Of a stretch of 43,606 nucleotides of DNA, positions 9,560-18,027 are shown in pieces. Within the stretch, counting starts at the first letter, position 1. Each line of letters opens with the position of its first letter. The translations under genes were made by a program, and so were the position numbers. This DNA comes from Lentisphaerae bacterium GWF2_49_21 (lineage in GTDB: Bacteria > Verrucomicrobiota > Lentisphaeria > Victivallales > GWF2-50-93), in assembly GCA_001804805.1 (NCBI GenBank), contig MHBH01000023.1, positions 1 to 43,606 of the forward strand, read 5' to 3'. The notes under the pieces are model-generated. The model ran no database searches, had not been told where the DNA came from, and worked only from the letters and a program-made list of their open reading frames with translations.

Positions 9560-10060
9560 CTTATCGATTTCCCAGGACTTTCGCCCTGTCTACTATACGT
9601 ATACGTATATTTGCATATAAGAAATATCTCTGCAGGCTTGAGTCCCAGAGGGACGAAATGGAAATAGGCAGGGGCTTCAGCCCCTGTTTATTGCCGTGGT
9701 TGTGTTCGCGTGCCATAGGTACGCGATGTTAATGTCTCGGTTCTATGGTTTTCATGGCGTGCCTACGGTACGCCTAAATACATATAATCCATTCAACAGG
9801 GGCTGAAGCCCCTGCCTATTCTCATCCTGTCCCAGCCGGGACAGTCAGCACACATCAACTTATTGTATTCCAAAATGCGTATAGTAGATAGAACTTTCGC
9901 CCTGGGCTACAACATCCCGCCCTCTGCGAGGGCTTAAGACAGAATCTGATTCCATAGGGAGCCTCCGCAGGATGGCGATATATTGTCTTGTCGCGCCATA
10001 GCTTCCCTGCGACGGCGGAAGCCCATAGGCGTCAGCCATGGGACATGTGTGGAATAGAAC
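9560..10060. repeat. Mosaic of short interspersed repeats in a non-coding spacer
   Basis: No convincing gene is seen between 9351 and 10202. The spacer contains a CTTTCGCCCTG-type segment twice (about 9578 and 9895), each next to an inverted CTACTATACG/CGTATAGTAG pair. It also has GTCCCAGAGGGAC- and GTCCCAGCCGGGAC-type palindromes on both sides of a perfect 25-bp inverted pair, and a TGTCGCGCCATAGCTTC segment (9989-10005) that recurs exactly at 19748-19764. This pattern fits REP or other non-autonomous palindromic elements. Confidence 0.6.
9664..9819. repeat. REPIN-like inverted-repeat doublet
   Basis: The 25-bp arms 9664-9688 and 9795-9819 are exact reverse complements, and each is itself palindromic around GGGGCTTCAGCCCC. 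They enclose 106 nt that hold two further GTACG/CGTAC-type palindromes. Two inverted REP units with a short spacer are the layout of REPINs, which RAYT transposases mobilise. No RAYT gene is present in the window. Confidence 0.7.
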
Positions 10061-10122
10061 ATACTGATATAAAGTCTTCTTTCCTCCTTCTATTTATCTT
10101 TCAAAATTCCTGCTTCTTGCGC

Positions 10123-10150
10123 TTGACTATGATTAGTTCAACTGTATAAT
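10123..10150 (+). promoter_or_regulatory. Strong sigma-70 promoter candidate for the YXWGXW gene
   Basis: TTGACT (10123-10128) and a consensus TATAAT (10145-10150) are separated by 16 nt. The predicted start point falls inside the ATTGAATTA direct repeats, about 45 nt before the ATG at 10203. Confidence 0.6.
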
Positions 10151-10183
10151 TGAATTAGACAATTGAATTATATGATTGAATTA
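10149..10183 (+). repeat. Three ATTGAATTA direct repeats with 13-bp spacing (operator-like)
   Basis: ATTGAATTA occurs at 10149-10157, 10162-10170 and 10175-10183, a constant 13-bp period. The first copy overlaps the end of the -10 box and the last ends a few bases before the AAGGAGG ribosome site. Such placement would suit a repressor or an mRNA-binding factor. Confidence 0.5.
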
Positions 10184-10202
10184 TAAGCAAGGAGGGCATG
10201 CC

Positions 10203-12089
10203 ATGAAGAACAACAGGTTGATATTGCTGACGGCGGCGGTCATTTCTTTTTCATTGACAGATAGCTTGACTTATAAGGCACTGGGGGCCGATGCCTATGA
10301 TATGGACAGTCCACCTCCCCTCCCCGCCCAGGAACAACCCGAAATCCTGACGAAGGGCCCCGTGCATGAAGCATTTGCCAGTCCAGTGAACCTGGAGGAT
10401 CCCGAGGGGATCTTCGTGAGAGTCCAGCCACCGGAAAATATCGAGGAAGCGCCACCTCCCGACAGGCCGGCCGGCGAACAGTTAACATGGGTGCCGGGCT
10501 ACTGGTCCTGGAGCACAGACCGCAACGGTTTCATCTGGATAAGCGGATGCTGGCGCGCCGCCCCGCCAAAAATGACATGGGTGGCCGGATACTGGGCACG
10601 TATGGACAATGGATGGAAATGGGTCTCCGGATTCTGGATCCAGACAGGCGTAAAGGAAATTGAATATGTGAAGGAACCTCCTGCAATCCTTGATATAGAA
10701 CCGTCCGGACTAGCTCCCGCGAATGATCTTGTATGGGTTCCTGGCTGCTGGTACTGGTCACAAGGACAATATGTATGGCGTCCCGGATACTGGCTGCAGG
10801 AACAAGCGGGCTGGTTGTGGATCCCTTCTCATTATGTAAGGACTCCGCGCGGATATGTCTTTTCAGGCGGGCACTGGGACTACCCGCTGGAGCACAGAGG
10901 AATCCTATTTGCACCGGTCTGCTTTCCAAAGTCCTTCCATGCACGTACAAATTTCTCCTATTCATTGAACATTGTCCTCGATCTTGGATGTCTCAAGTTG
11001 AATTTATTCACATCTCCCCGGTATTCCCACTACTACTTCGGAGATTATTATGATGACATCTATCTCCGTGTCGGCATCTTCCCGCGTTTCGATGGCGGAC
11101 GTAGACATGCATGGTACGATCCTATCTTCGAGCATGACAAATGGCGCGGAAAACTTCAGGATCCGAGGTGGGAGGAACATGGACGAAAGGATTACGAGCT
11201 TCGTCGCGACAACAGGGATCTCCGTCCTGCATCGACCTACCGCGAACAGGAAAAAAGAACTGTAAACCTCCAGGAACCGCAGAAGAAGAATATACAGATT
11301 GCAAAACCCATGTCCCCGGTTATAATTGAAAAGACGTCAACGAAGAAGATTGAACGTTTGGATGCCAATGTGCAGAAGAAGATCTCAACACAGGGGAAGG
11401 ACTTACAGCAGAACCGGGAAGATAGAAATCGCTGGGAATCAAAAATTCCAGTTTCTGATGCAGAGAAGGAGCCTGTTCAACATGTAAAATCTGTTAAAGT
11501 ATCGAATGAAAGCCGCAGTTCCAACCCTCTATCGCAGGAACAGATGAAAGTCGTCCGGCAGCCGCCTTCCGACGCTCTTCCGGCAAATACGGCCAATTAC
11601 CGAGGGGACAGGAATGACGGCAGAAAAAAAGAAAGCCCTGAGCTTATTTACCGCGAGCAGGAAACAAGGACGTCAAAAACACAGGCCCCTGACTGGAAGA
11701 ATGTTCAGGACGCGCAGCGTCAAATCCCAGTTGCGGTTGAAAAAACTGCAACGCAGAAGTATGATCGCATTAATATCGATGCCCAGAAGAGGATATCAAC
11801 GCAGGGGAATGATCTGCAGCAGAACCGGGAAGAGAAAAACCGAATGGAATCCAAGCCCGTAGTTTCCAGGACATATCAGGAACCTGTGGCCCCTTCATCG
11901 AACAGTGGCCGCAATTCCATTCCGCCATCTCCGGAACAAGTGAAAATTCCGGCTTCCCCAATGGTAGGATGGCAGGCACCGGTCAATTCTTCTGCAGAAA
12001 TTCTTCCGGCAAGTCCGGCTGACGAGCGCGGAAACAGGAATGAAGGAAAGGGAATGCCACGAGGCGATTCAAAAACGCGGATAAGATAG
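10203..12089 (+). CDS. Exported YXWGXW-repeat protein with duplicated C-terminal region
   Basis: The ATG at 10203 follows AAGGAGG; an upstream in-frame ATG at 10176 lies before that site and is rejected. The 628-residue product begins with a signal peptide (MKNNRLILLTAAVISFSL). The N-terminal half carries repeats of the W-x-PGYW-x-W type (LTWVPGYWSWS, WISGCWR, WVAGYWAR, WVSGFWIQ, LVWVPGCWYWS, WRPGYWLQ), characteristic of the YXWGXW family of exported proteins of unknown role. The C-terminal half is hydrophilic and duplicated: YREQ at residue 346 and again at 483, with ISTQG-[KN]-DLQQNRE in both copies, a unit of about 137 residues. It is 2 nt upstream of a MATE exporter gene, suggesting co-transcription. 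Function unknown. Confidence 0.85.
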   Translation: MKNNRLILLTAAVISFSLTDSLTYKALGADAYDMDSPPPLPAQEQPEILTKGPVHEAFASPVNLEDPEGIFVRVQPPENIEEAPPPDRPAGEQLTWVPGYWSWSTDRNGFIWISGCWRAAPPKMTWVAGYWARMDNGWKWVSGFWIQTGVKEIEYVKEPPAILDIEPSGLAPANDLVWVPGCWYWSQGQYVWRPGYWLQEQAGWLWIPSHYVRTPRGYVFSGGHWDYPLEHRGILFAPVCFPKSFHARTNFSYSLNIVLDLGCLKLNLFTSPRYSHYYFGDYYDDIYLRVGIFPRFDGGRRHAWYDPIFEHDKWRGKLQDPRWEEHGRKDYELRRDNRDLRPASTYREQEKRTVNLQEPQKKNIQIAKPMSPVIIEKTSTKKIERLDANVQKKISTQGKDLQQNREDRNRWESKIPVSDAEKEPVQHVKSVKVSNESRSSNPLSQEQMKVVRQPPSDALPANTANYRGDRNDGRKKESPELIYREQETRTSKTQAPDWKNVQDAQRQIPVAVEKTATQKYDRINIDAQKRISTQGNDLQQNREEKNRMESKPVVSRTYQEPVAPSSNSGRNSIPPSPEQVKIPASPMVGWQAPVNSSAEILPASPADERGNRNEGKGMPRGDSKTRIR

Positions 12090-12091
12090 GA

Positions 12092-13495
12092 ATGAACGAA
12101 TCAGCTGAAATTCAGACCACCGGCAGGCGGCAGGAATCCGTTCTGGTATACAGGGATGTGCGACGCACTTTGTTCAGCATGGCCTTCCCGATGCTTGCCG
12201 GCACTTTCGCCATCAATGCATACAGCCTCACCGACATGTGGTTCATTTCCCGTCTCGGCACTCTTCCGATGGCGGCTATTGGTTTTACATTTCCGGTTAT
12301 AATGTTCCTCACATTCATCGCCGGCGGCATCGGCAACGGTGTAATGACTCTTGTCTCCCATTCCCTCGGGCGCAACGACCACGGTCTTGCCGCCCGCATA
12401 ACCTCATATGGGATTCTGATGATGGCATCAACCACCCTGACGCTGTCGATAATCGGATATTTCACTGTCGGCCCGGTGTTTACCTGGCTCGGGGCGGACG
12501 ATTCCACCCTTCCGCTAATCAGGAAGTTCATGGGAATATGGTATCTCGGAGCGATCACGATGGCCATCCCGATGATGGGCAATGGAATCCTCATATCGTC
12601 CGGCGACTCCAAAGCGGCAAGCCGTATCATGATGACAGGCCCGATAGTCAATATCATTCTAAATCCAATTCTGATCTTCGGGTATTTCGGTTTCCCTGCG
12701 ATGGGAATTGCAGGATCCGCCACGGCGACCGTAATTGCCCAGCTGGTATCCGTGACATGGCTTCTTATGCTGCTGCAGAGGAAACACAGGCTCCTTGATT
12801 TCAAGAATATCAACTTAGATGAATTCAAGAATTTATTTCAGAAGATCATGTCGTTCGGCATTCCAAGCATGCTGAGCATGGTCCTGATGCCGATCTCATC
12901 AGCAGTGATAATAATGATCCTGAGCAGCATTGGAAATGAAGCCGTCGCCGCAGCCGGCGTCGCAGGCCGCATCGAAATGTTCGCCTTCATCATACCAATG
13001 TCACTCGGAATGTCCCTGACTCCTTTTATAAGCCAGAACTTCGGCGCCGGAAGGATCGACAGGATCAAGGAGGCCATGGACCTGTCGACACGCTTCGCCA
13101 TGATCTACGGAATCGCCATTGCAGTGATATTTTTCCTGTCGGCACCGCTGATGGCTTCGGCATTCACTTCAGATCCAAAAGTCTCGGAAATACTTGTCTC
13201 CTACATTCGCATCATCTCGTTCGGATATGGAATGATGGAAGTGCACAGGTACTGCGGATTCGTGCTTACCGGACTCCACCGTCCGAAATCAGCGACAATG
13301 CTGAACACCATAAGGGTGCTTGTCCTGCTGATCCCCCTCTCCTATCTCGGACTGTATCTGGGTGGAGTAAAGGGAGTATTCATAGGTCGTCTCGCAACCG
13401 ACCTCCTAGCCGGCGGCATCGGACTTATCTGGGCATACAAGGCATGCGCCGCGGCAAGAGCCAATGCCGTGTCACTTCAGAAATCCCAAATCTGA
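12092..13495 (+). CDS. MATE-family multidrug/cation exporter
   Basis: This 467-residue protein has about 12 membrane helices in two homologous halves. The first helix holds the usual pattern AFPMLAGTFAINAYSLTDMWFISRLG; the second half restarts at FGIPSMLSMVLMPISSAVI and contains MSLGMSLTPFISQNFGAGR, a conserved MATE segment. These transporters export drugs or metabolites using a Na+ or H+ gradient; the substrate cannot be told from sequence. It starts 2 nt after the YXWGXW gene and is probably translated from the same mRNA. A second, divergent MATE gene lies at 38658. Confidence 0.93.
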   Translation: MNESAEIQTTGRRQESVLVYRDVRRTLFSMAFPMLAGTFAINAYSLTDMWFISRLGTLPMAAIGFTFPVIMFLTFIAGGIGNGVMTLVSHSLGRNDHGLAARITSYGILMMASTTLTLSIIGYFTVGPVFTWLGADDSTLPLIRKFMGIWYLGAITMAIPMMGNGILISSGDSKAASRIMMTGPIVNIILNPILIFGYFGFPAMGIAGSATATVIAQLVSVTWLLMLLQRKHRLLDFKNINLDEFKNLFQKIMSFGIPSMLSMVLMPISSAVIIMILSSIGNEAVAAAGVAGRIEMFAFIIPMSLGMSLTPFISQNFGAGRIDRIKEAMDLSTRFAMIYGIAIAVIFFLSAPLMASAFTSDPKVSEILVSYIRIISFGYGMMEVHRYCGFVLTGLHRPKSATMLNTIRVLVLLIPLSYLGLYLGGVKGVFIGRLATDLLAGGIGLIWAYKACAAARANAVSLQKSQI

Positions 13496-13848
13496 CGCAG
13501 AAAGCTTGCATTCCATCTGTGGAATATTCTCTTGTTGGAGTTCACAGCTTTAGCGTGTCTTGTCATTCAATATGTAGGGGGCCTCTCTTCTCCAAATATC
13601 CGGAATTATCAGGCCGGAATCTTGATTTCCCATCCTCGGATGTTCTATTTTAATGTGCTTGGACAATGGACGCTTATTCTATTACTAAATCGAGGGGTAA
13701 TTTCAAAACCGCGGACGCGGCAAGCGCGTCCCTCCATTTTTTACGCCCGCTTCGGGCGTGGAGGGTCATGCTTGCCATGACCGATTCTTGAGTTTTGAAA
13801 TTGCCTCTCGAGACTATTATGCGACGAATAGCAGTTTGAGGAAATGAT
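13496..13848. repeat. Non-coding spacer with three repeat families
   Basis: The spacer contains one copy of the GTTGGAGT hairpin repeat (13534-13560), one copy of the GGAATC..ATGTTCTATTTTA repeat (13615-13652) and a nested palindrome of about 120 bp (13691-13810). The outer arms of the palindrome, CGAGGGGTAATTTCAAAAC and GTTTTGAAATTGCCTCTCG, pair with two mismatches; inner GGCAAGC/GCTTGCC and ACGCCCG/CGGGCGT arms pair as well. No gene is seen. Confidence 0.65.
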
Positions 13849-14352
13849 ATGAAATCATTGATATTATCTATTGTCTTGATTGGAGTATTCATATGCGCTT
13901 CTCATGAGGGAACGGCTCAACCCGAACAGGCACAGGTGATTAGTAAATCGGCCATTGATCTCAAAGAAGATTTCAGTGCGTCCGATTTCAAGTTAGCGGT
14001 GGTCGGCAAATGGAAGTCTGTGTTTAACGCCGACAAGACCAAACGGAATATTCAGAATCTGGAATTCACATCTGACGGGACTGCAAGTCTTATCATTACG
14101 CAGGCAGATAATTCCGAACAATATTCAGGTTCATACACAATCACCTTTGATAGGGAACCAGGAGTTGGAACTGTAACAGTTGCGACCATCGCAATTAATT
14201 CAAATGGATCGAATCCAATAGTTTTGTCTCGCGTGAGCTTCGGCCTGCATAATGGAATCCCATTAAAGGAAGGCATTGTCCTGAGAATCGACCGGGAACC
14301 ATACGGCGTGTTGAAAAGACAAAATAAGCCGGATGCAGGCAACAGCAAATAA
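13849..14352 (+). CDS. Small exported protein of unknown function
   Basis: The 167-residue product starts with a signal peptide (MKSLILSIVLIGVFICAS, cleavage probably near HEGTAQ). The mature part looks like a single beta-rich domain: VGKWKSVFNADK, then NLEFTSDGTASLIITQ, YSGSYTITF, VTVATIAIN and VLRIDREPYGVLKR. The G-K-W...F..DGT...G.Y pattern recalls lipocalin-like or META-type stress domains, but I do not recognise a family. GAGGA lies upstream of the ATG. It is followed after about 37 nt by the small regulator gene at 14390. Confidence 0.75.
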   Translation: MKSLILSIVLIGVFICASHEGTAQPEQAQVISKSAIDLKEDFSASDFKLAVVGKWKSVFNADKTKRNIQNLEFTSDGTASLIITQADNSEQYSGSYTITFDREPGVGTVTVATIAINSNGSNPIVLSRVSFGLHNGIPLKEGIVLRIDREPYGVLKRQNKPDAGNSK

Positions 14353-14389
14353 TCCCGCATCGTTCTATTCATAAAAAAGGAGACATATC

Positions 14390-14656
14390 ATGGCAAAGAA
14401 GGACAATCACATCATCGTCGCTATTCACGTGACCGACAGGGTCAAGCAGGCGTCACGCGTACAGGCTGTGCTCACGAAGTACGGAGGATACATCAAGACG
14501 CGCATCGGCCTGCATGAGGCAAAGGGCAAGGCCGCATCTCCCAATGGCCTCATCCTCCTGGAACTGGTCGGGGCGGACAACTGCAGCAGGAACATCCTTA
14601 AGGAACTTAATTCCGTAACAGGTGTCGAGGCGAAGTGCGTGATCTTCGAGCATTGA
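14390..14656 (+). CDS. TM1266-like (iron-only hydrogenase system regulator type) small ACT/ferredoxin-fold protein
   Basis: This 88-residue protein has the pattern VAIHVTDRVKQASRVQAVLTKYGGYIKTRIGLHE, then NGLILLELVG and LNSVTGVEAKCVIF. That is a single beta-alpha-beta ligand-binding-like domain resembling the C-terminal domain of NikR and the TM1266 group annotated as regulators of the Fe-only hydrogenase system. It has no DNA-binding N-terminal arm, so it would act as a small sensor or effector. AAGGAG lies 8 nt before the ATG. No hydrogenase maturation gene is nearby, so its usual partner is not evident. Confidence 0.65.
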   Translation: MAKKDNHIIVAIHVTDRVKQASRVQAVLTKYGGYIKTRIGLHEAKGKAASPNGLILLELVGADNCSRNILKELNSVTGVEAKCVIFEH

Positions 14657-14725
14657 ACCATCAGTTTAAGGACAGGTCGGAGATGGAAACTGGATTAGAT
14701 GTAGTTCGATTGGGATATTTTACAG

Positions 14726-16084
14726 ATGTTATCTAATCACAAAAATAAGCCGTTCCTGATTCCGGATGACGTGATTGCAAACGTGCGTGCCCGGATAGAT
14801 CAGGGCTGGGCGCCCAGCATCATAATCGGCGTTGTGGATGCGGACGGATCGAGATATTTCGCATATGGAAACACAAAATTCAAAGACGGCAAGCCAGTAG
14901 ATCAACACAGCGTATTCGAGATCGGCTCGATCACAAAACTTTTCACCGCACTTGCCCTGGCCGATATGGTCGTAAAGGAAGAGGTAGCGCTTGACGATCC
15001 CGTCCAACGCTATCTTCCGGATCATGTGCATGTGCCTAAAAGCGGTACAAAAGAGATCACTCTGCGTCTGCTCGCAACCCATTTCTCAGGTCTGCCGTCC
15101 ATTTTACCCAACTTCGTTCCGCGCGATCCTCATGCTCCCTATCCGTATATGATCTACGACAAAGACAAACTCATAGAATGCCTGAACGGATATTCCCTGA
15201 CTCGTGATCCAGGTACTAAGTTCGAATACTCAAACTTTGGCATGAGACTTCTAGGTATCGCTCTGGCACACCATGATGGAGTTCCATATGAGGACATGCT
15301 GCGCCGCCGCGTCCTGACTCCACTCGGGATGACCAGCACCATGGTGGCTCTCACCCCCGAAGCCGAAACCCGCCTTGCCATAGGTTCTCAGGATGGGCAT
15401 CCAGTACCAAATTGCTACTTGGGTGAGGTGGCCGGATCGGGCGGCCTGAGGTCCAATGCCAAGGACATGACTAAATTCCTCTCTGCCGCCATGGGACTCA
15501 CGAAGACGACACTATATCCGGCCTTCCAACTCGCCGAAACCCCGATATTCGATGTCATGCCTGACTACTGTTTCGGACTCGCCTGGTGTATCCGGAAATA
15601 CGCCTCCGGACACATCCTGAGTCACGATGGAGGCACCGGAGGTTATCGCAGTATCGTAATCTTTGACAAGGTAAAATCTGTAGGAGTCGTGGTGTTGACA
15701 AACTCGACCGAAAATATAAATGAAATTGCGAACCACATGATTGATCCAACAACCCAGCTTGCGCCAGTTCGTACCGTCATGAAAATCTCATCCGTGGAGA
15801 TGAAAGCATATGTCGGCCGCTACAAATTGACGCCCACAATAACAATTGCCGTAACTTGCCAGGAAGACATTCTCTTATTCCAATCCATAGGCGATAAAAT
15901 TTTCCCCGGGGCCGATCCGGAGGAACTTATCAGGCTCTGGGCGAAAGCCCCGGACGAATTCTATTTCCACCGAGCACCGGCGACAGTAAGTTTTACACGG
16001 GGCGACGATAGGCGAGTTACTGCGCTGATCTTGCACCATGACAAGACCGACAAACTGGCCGAACGACAGTGTCGGAATTCTTGA
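14726..16084 (+). CDS. Serine hydrolase of the class C beta-lactamase/penicillin-binding family
   Basis: The 452-residue protein has the three active-site motifs of this fold: Ser68-x-x-Lys71 in EIGSITKLFT, Tyr168-Ser-Asn170 in FEYSNFG, and HDGGTGG (300-306) in place of the KTG triad. Members act as D-amino-acid peptidases, esterases or beta-lactamases. No export signal is visible at the N-terminus chosen here, which suggests a cytosolic enzyme or an unusual start. The C-terminal 110 residues form the extra beta domain common in this family. The ribosome site is weak. The stop codon lies inside a copy of a repeat found twice more in the window. Confidence 0.88.
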   Translation: MLSNHKNKPFLIPDDVIANVRARIDQGWAPSIIIGVVDADGSRYFAYGNTKFKDGKPVDQHSVFEIGSITKLFTALALADMVVKEEVALDDPVQRYLPDHVHVPKSGTKEITLRLLATHFSGLPSILPNFVPRDPHAPYPYMIYDKDKLIECLNGYSLTRDPGTKFEYSNFGMRLLGIALAHHDGVPYEDMLRRRVLTPLGMTSTMVALTPEAETRLAIGSQDGHPVPNCYLGEVAGSGGLRSNAKDMTKFLSAAMGLTKTTLYPAFQLAETPIFDVMPDYCFGLAWCIRKYASGHILSHDGGTGGYRSIVIFDKVKSVGVVVLTNSTENINEIANHMIDPTTQLAPVRTVMKISSVEMKAYVGRYKLTPTITIAVTCQEDILLFQSIGDKIFPGADPEELIRLWAKAPDEFYFHRAPATVSFTRGDDRRVTALILHHDKTDKLAERQCRNS

Positions 16085-16111
16085 TTTCCAATCTTTGAAT
16101 GTTCTATTTTA
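16073..16111 (+). repeat. Copy of the GGAATC..ATGTTCTATTTTA repeat overlapping a stop codon
   Basis: This stretch of about 39 nt aligns with 13615-13652 and 32722-32759; all share GGAAT, TTGA, a variable middle and ATGTTCTATTTTA. Here it supplies the TGA stop of the serine hydrolase and ends 4 nt before the next gene's ATG. Confidence 0.55.
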
Positions 16112-16115
16112 CAGT

Positions 16116-16913
16116 ATGAGCAAAAGATATGTAATATTAGGCAACATTCTCATCATAGGCATAGGCGTCCTTTTATTATTCACCATTGAGTATTTCTCTC
16201 CTGACAATGCTTCAAAGCTCTCAACGACTCGCAGCAAGGGCAGTCTTAAATGCCAGGGCTTGGCTATTCGAATGTATTCGGAAGAATATATTGAGTTCAC
16301 TCGCAAAACGGATTCGCAAAAACTAGCTGAGGCAGAACACTGCAAATCAAGATCAAATTTCGACCCCGTCTCCGATCCGAGGATAGTGGTAGAAGATTTG
16401 AATAGTCACGCTGATAAATTGACTCTGGTATTGATCGGAAGCTCAAATGTTATATCATGGAAGGGTGTAGGTTCATGTCACACCAAGCTTTATTCCGGCA
16501 AGTCGGCGTTCGGAACATATAATGACATGTGGTTCGGAAGTGGACCGTCAGCTTCTGAACAAAAAATCACACGGGAAGAAATGCTCGCTGTGATTTCAAC
16601 ACTTCAAGATAACATATTACAAAGATGTGCCATGCGTAGCGTTTCATTGCAGGAACTGAAGAGCCAGTCACCGAGTTTGACTTTCGTTTTCGAAGGTGAT
16701 AGACATAATTTAGAAGCTGCAGCTATTGCAATAGGCTATCCCACTTCAAACAATAATATCATTTATTACATTGCAAAACTGAATAACAGGCCCGAGGCGA
16801 TAAAGATAATGACGCGTCTCAAAAAAGACGTGAAGAATTCCGAGGACACCTCGTGCGCGATCGGAAATGTTATTTATAGAGTTAGCAACGGTGCCTGCTT
16901 CGGTTCAGACTGA
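16116..16913 (+). CDS. Membrane-anchored protein of unknown function
   Basis: The ATG at 16116 begins MSKRYVILGNILIIGIGVLLLF, a single N-terminal membrane helix. An upstream in-frame ATG inside the serine hydrolase gene is not credible. The 265-residue product has an extracytoplasmic domain with five or six cysteines (LKCQG, EHCKS, GSCHT, QRCAMR, TSCAIG, GACFG), which suggests disulfide bonds. A segment (LTLVLIGSSNVISWKGVGSC) has alternating hydrophobic residues. No family is recognised. It follows the serine hydrolase by 31 nt and precedes another membrane-anchored unknown. Confidence 0.7.
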   Translation: MSKRYVILGNILIIGIGVLLLFTIEYFSPDNASKLSTTRSKGSLKCQGLAIRMYSEEYIEFTRKTDSQKLAEAEHCKSRSNFDPVSDPRIVVEDLNSHADKLTLVLIGSSNVISWKGVGSCHTKLYSGKSAFGTYNDMWFGSGPSASEQKITREEMLAVISTLQDNILQRCAMRSVSLQELKSQSPSLTFVFEGDRHNLEAAAIAIGYPTSNNNIIYYIAKLNNRPEAIKIMTRLKKDVKNSEDTSCAIGNVIYRVSNGACFGSD

Positions 16914-17109
16914 TTCTGTAAATATTCTATCACCAATATTAACTTTTACTGGACTGCATAAAGCCCTATACTTAAATAGCGGTTGCAATATGCATAGTTG
17001 TCGCATTCTGCAAAATTGGCGAACTTGACTAAGAAATTGGAAATCCAATTGGACTATGCGCAGGAATCGTTGTAATATTGGCTGATTTCATGTTCTCAGG
17101 AGGATATGC

Positions 17110-17907
17110 CTGATTAATTCTTTATACATTCGCTGGATACGTCCCCCTGGCAATCTACGAAATTGCCCGAGGTTCCTTAAGTATCTAAAATGGGGACTGC
17201 TATTATTTATCGTCCTTGTCATTTCATATTTTATTCGCCTACTAATATACGACAAGAAAATCTCCGATGAATCAGCCAAGATAAATTCTCTTCATCAAAA
17301 ACTGCTTGAGGTTGATCCAAATCAGCCAGAATACAAATCATTATGTTATGATTACCGAAGTCTGTGGGAGAGTCTGTTAAAGAAAGCTCGTGATTCAAGA
17401 ATCTATCATACAAGATGTAAAGCTCTTGCCATATGGAATGACTATGTCGGTAAAAATGAAAAATGGCTTCCTTGGCAGATAATCGCAATGGAAGATGCCA
17501 AATTCCCTGATGAACGGTTCCTTTCAAAAGCATGGGGTCTGGCCGAAAAACACAGGGATGCCAACCTTATGTCCGCAATCTGCTGTGTTGTCGGATACTA
17601 CGGCTCTGAAAATGACATTAGACGGCTGACGGACTTCAAGAACAGACTGGCGGCGAAGGATAAAAATGACAAGCTGATTTCACGCTTGATAGACATAGCC
17701 GTCAATTTTTGGAACTGGAACAAGGAACTGCGTCAAAATAAAATAGAATGTCCACAGGAGGATATTGCTTCAACGGCCTTGCCTCCTCATTTTATTCCAG
17801 AATATACTAACCACGATGATTCAATATGGGCTTTTCTAAGCTGTGAACCGGATTCTCCAATAAATACAAAAATGGAGAAAAAAGACTCCAACAGCCTGAA
17901 AAAATGA
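17110..17907 (+). CDS. Membrane-anchored unknown protein with a probable non-ATG start
   Basis: The frame is open from 17077 to TGA at 17905-17907, but the first in-frame ATG is at 17488, deep inside the protein. A perfect AGGAGG (17098-17103) lies 6 nt before an in-frame CTG at 17110; the ATG at 17107 within the same spot is out of frame and stops after three codons. From 17110 the product is 265 residues with a clear membrane helix (KWGLLLFIVLVISYFIRLLIY), then a helical soluble part (LHQKLLEVDPNQPEYKSL, FLSKAWGLAEKH, DLKNRL-like heptads). Either the start is CTG or a small indel separates an ATG from the gene. Family unknown; it may work with the unknown protein just upstream. Confidence 0.6.
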   Translation: MINSLYIRWIRPPGNLRNCPRFLKYLKWGLLLFIVLVISYFIRLLIYDKKISDESAKINSLHQKLLEVDPNQPEYKSLCYDYRSLWESLLKKARDSRIYHTRCKALAIWNDYVGKNEKWLPWQIIAMEDAKFPDERFLSKAWGLAEKHRDANLMSAICCVVGYYGSENDIRRLTDFKNRLAAKDKNDKLISRLIDIAVNFWNWNKELRQNKIECPQEDIASTALPPHFIPEYTNHDDSIWAFLSCEPDSPINTKMEKKDSNSLKK

Positions 17908-17947
17908 AATCACCTGTCAAGTAGAGCCAAGAACAGCCCTTACGGGC

Positions 17948-17965
17948 TTAACTACGAACATATTC
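17948..17965 (+). repeat. 18-bp direct repeat, copy 1
   Basis: TTAACTACGAACATATTC here is identical to 19825-19842. The two copies are in the same orientation and bracket the sigma-54 activator gene. Each lies near a short CCC/GGG palindrome. Confidence 0.6.
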
Positions 17966-18027
17966 AATTTAAATGATTCTTTCTCCAGTGAAGAAATAAA
18001 CTTTGTGCCTCTGTGCCTTTGTGCCAG

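Noticed and set aside
9351-9620. 89-codon plus-strand frame after the ClC gene
   Set aside because: It runs through a terminator and repeats, has no ribosome site and no recognisable domain.
9560-10060. CRISPR array in the repeat-rich spacer
   Set aside because: Repeats are palindromic, of several families and irregularly spaced, with no uniform spacers or cas genes.
12112-12828. Minus-strand frame of 238 codons
   Set aside because: It is the shadow of the MATE gene at 12092 and has no ribosome site or domain.
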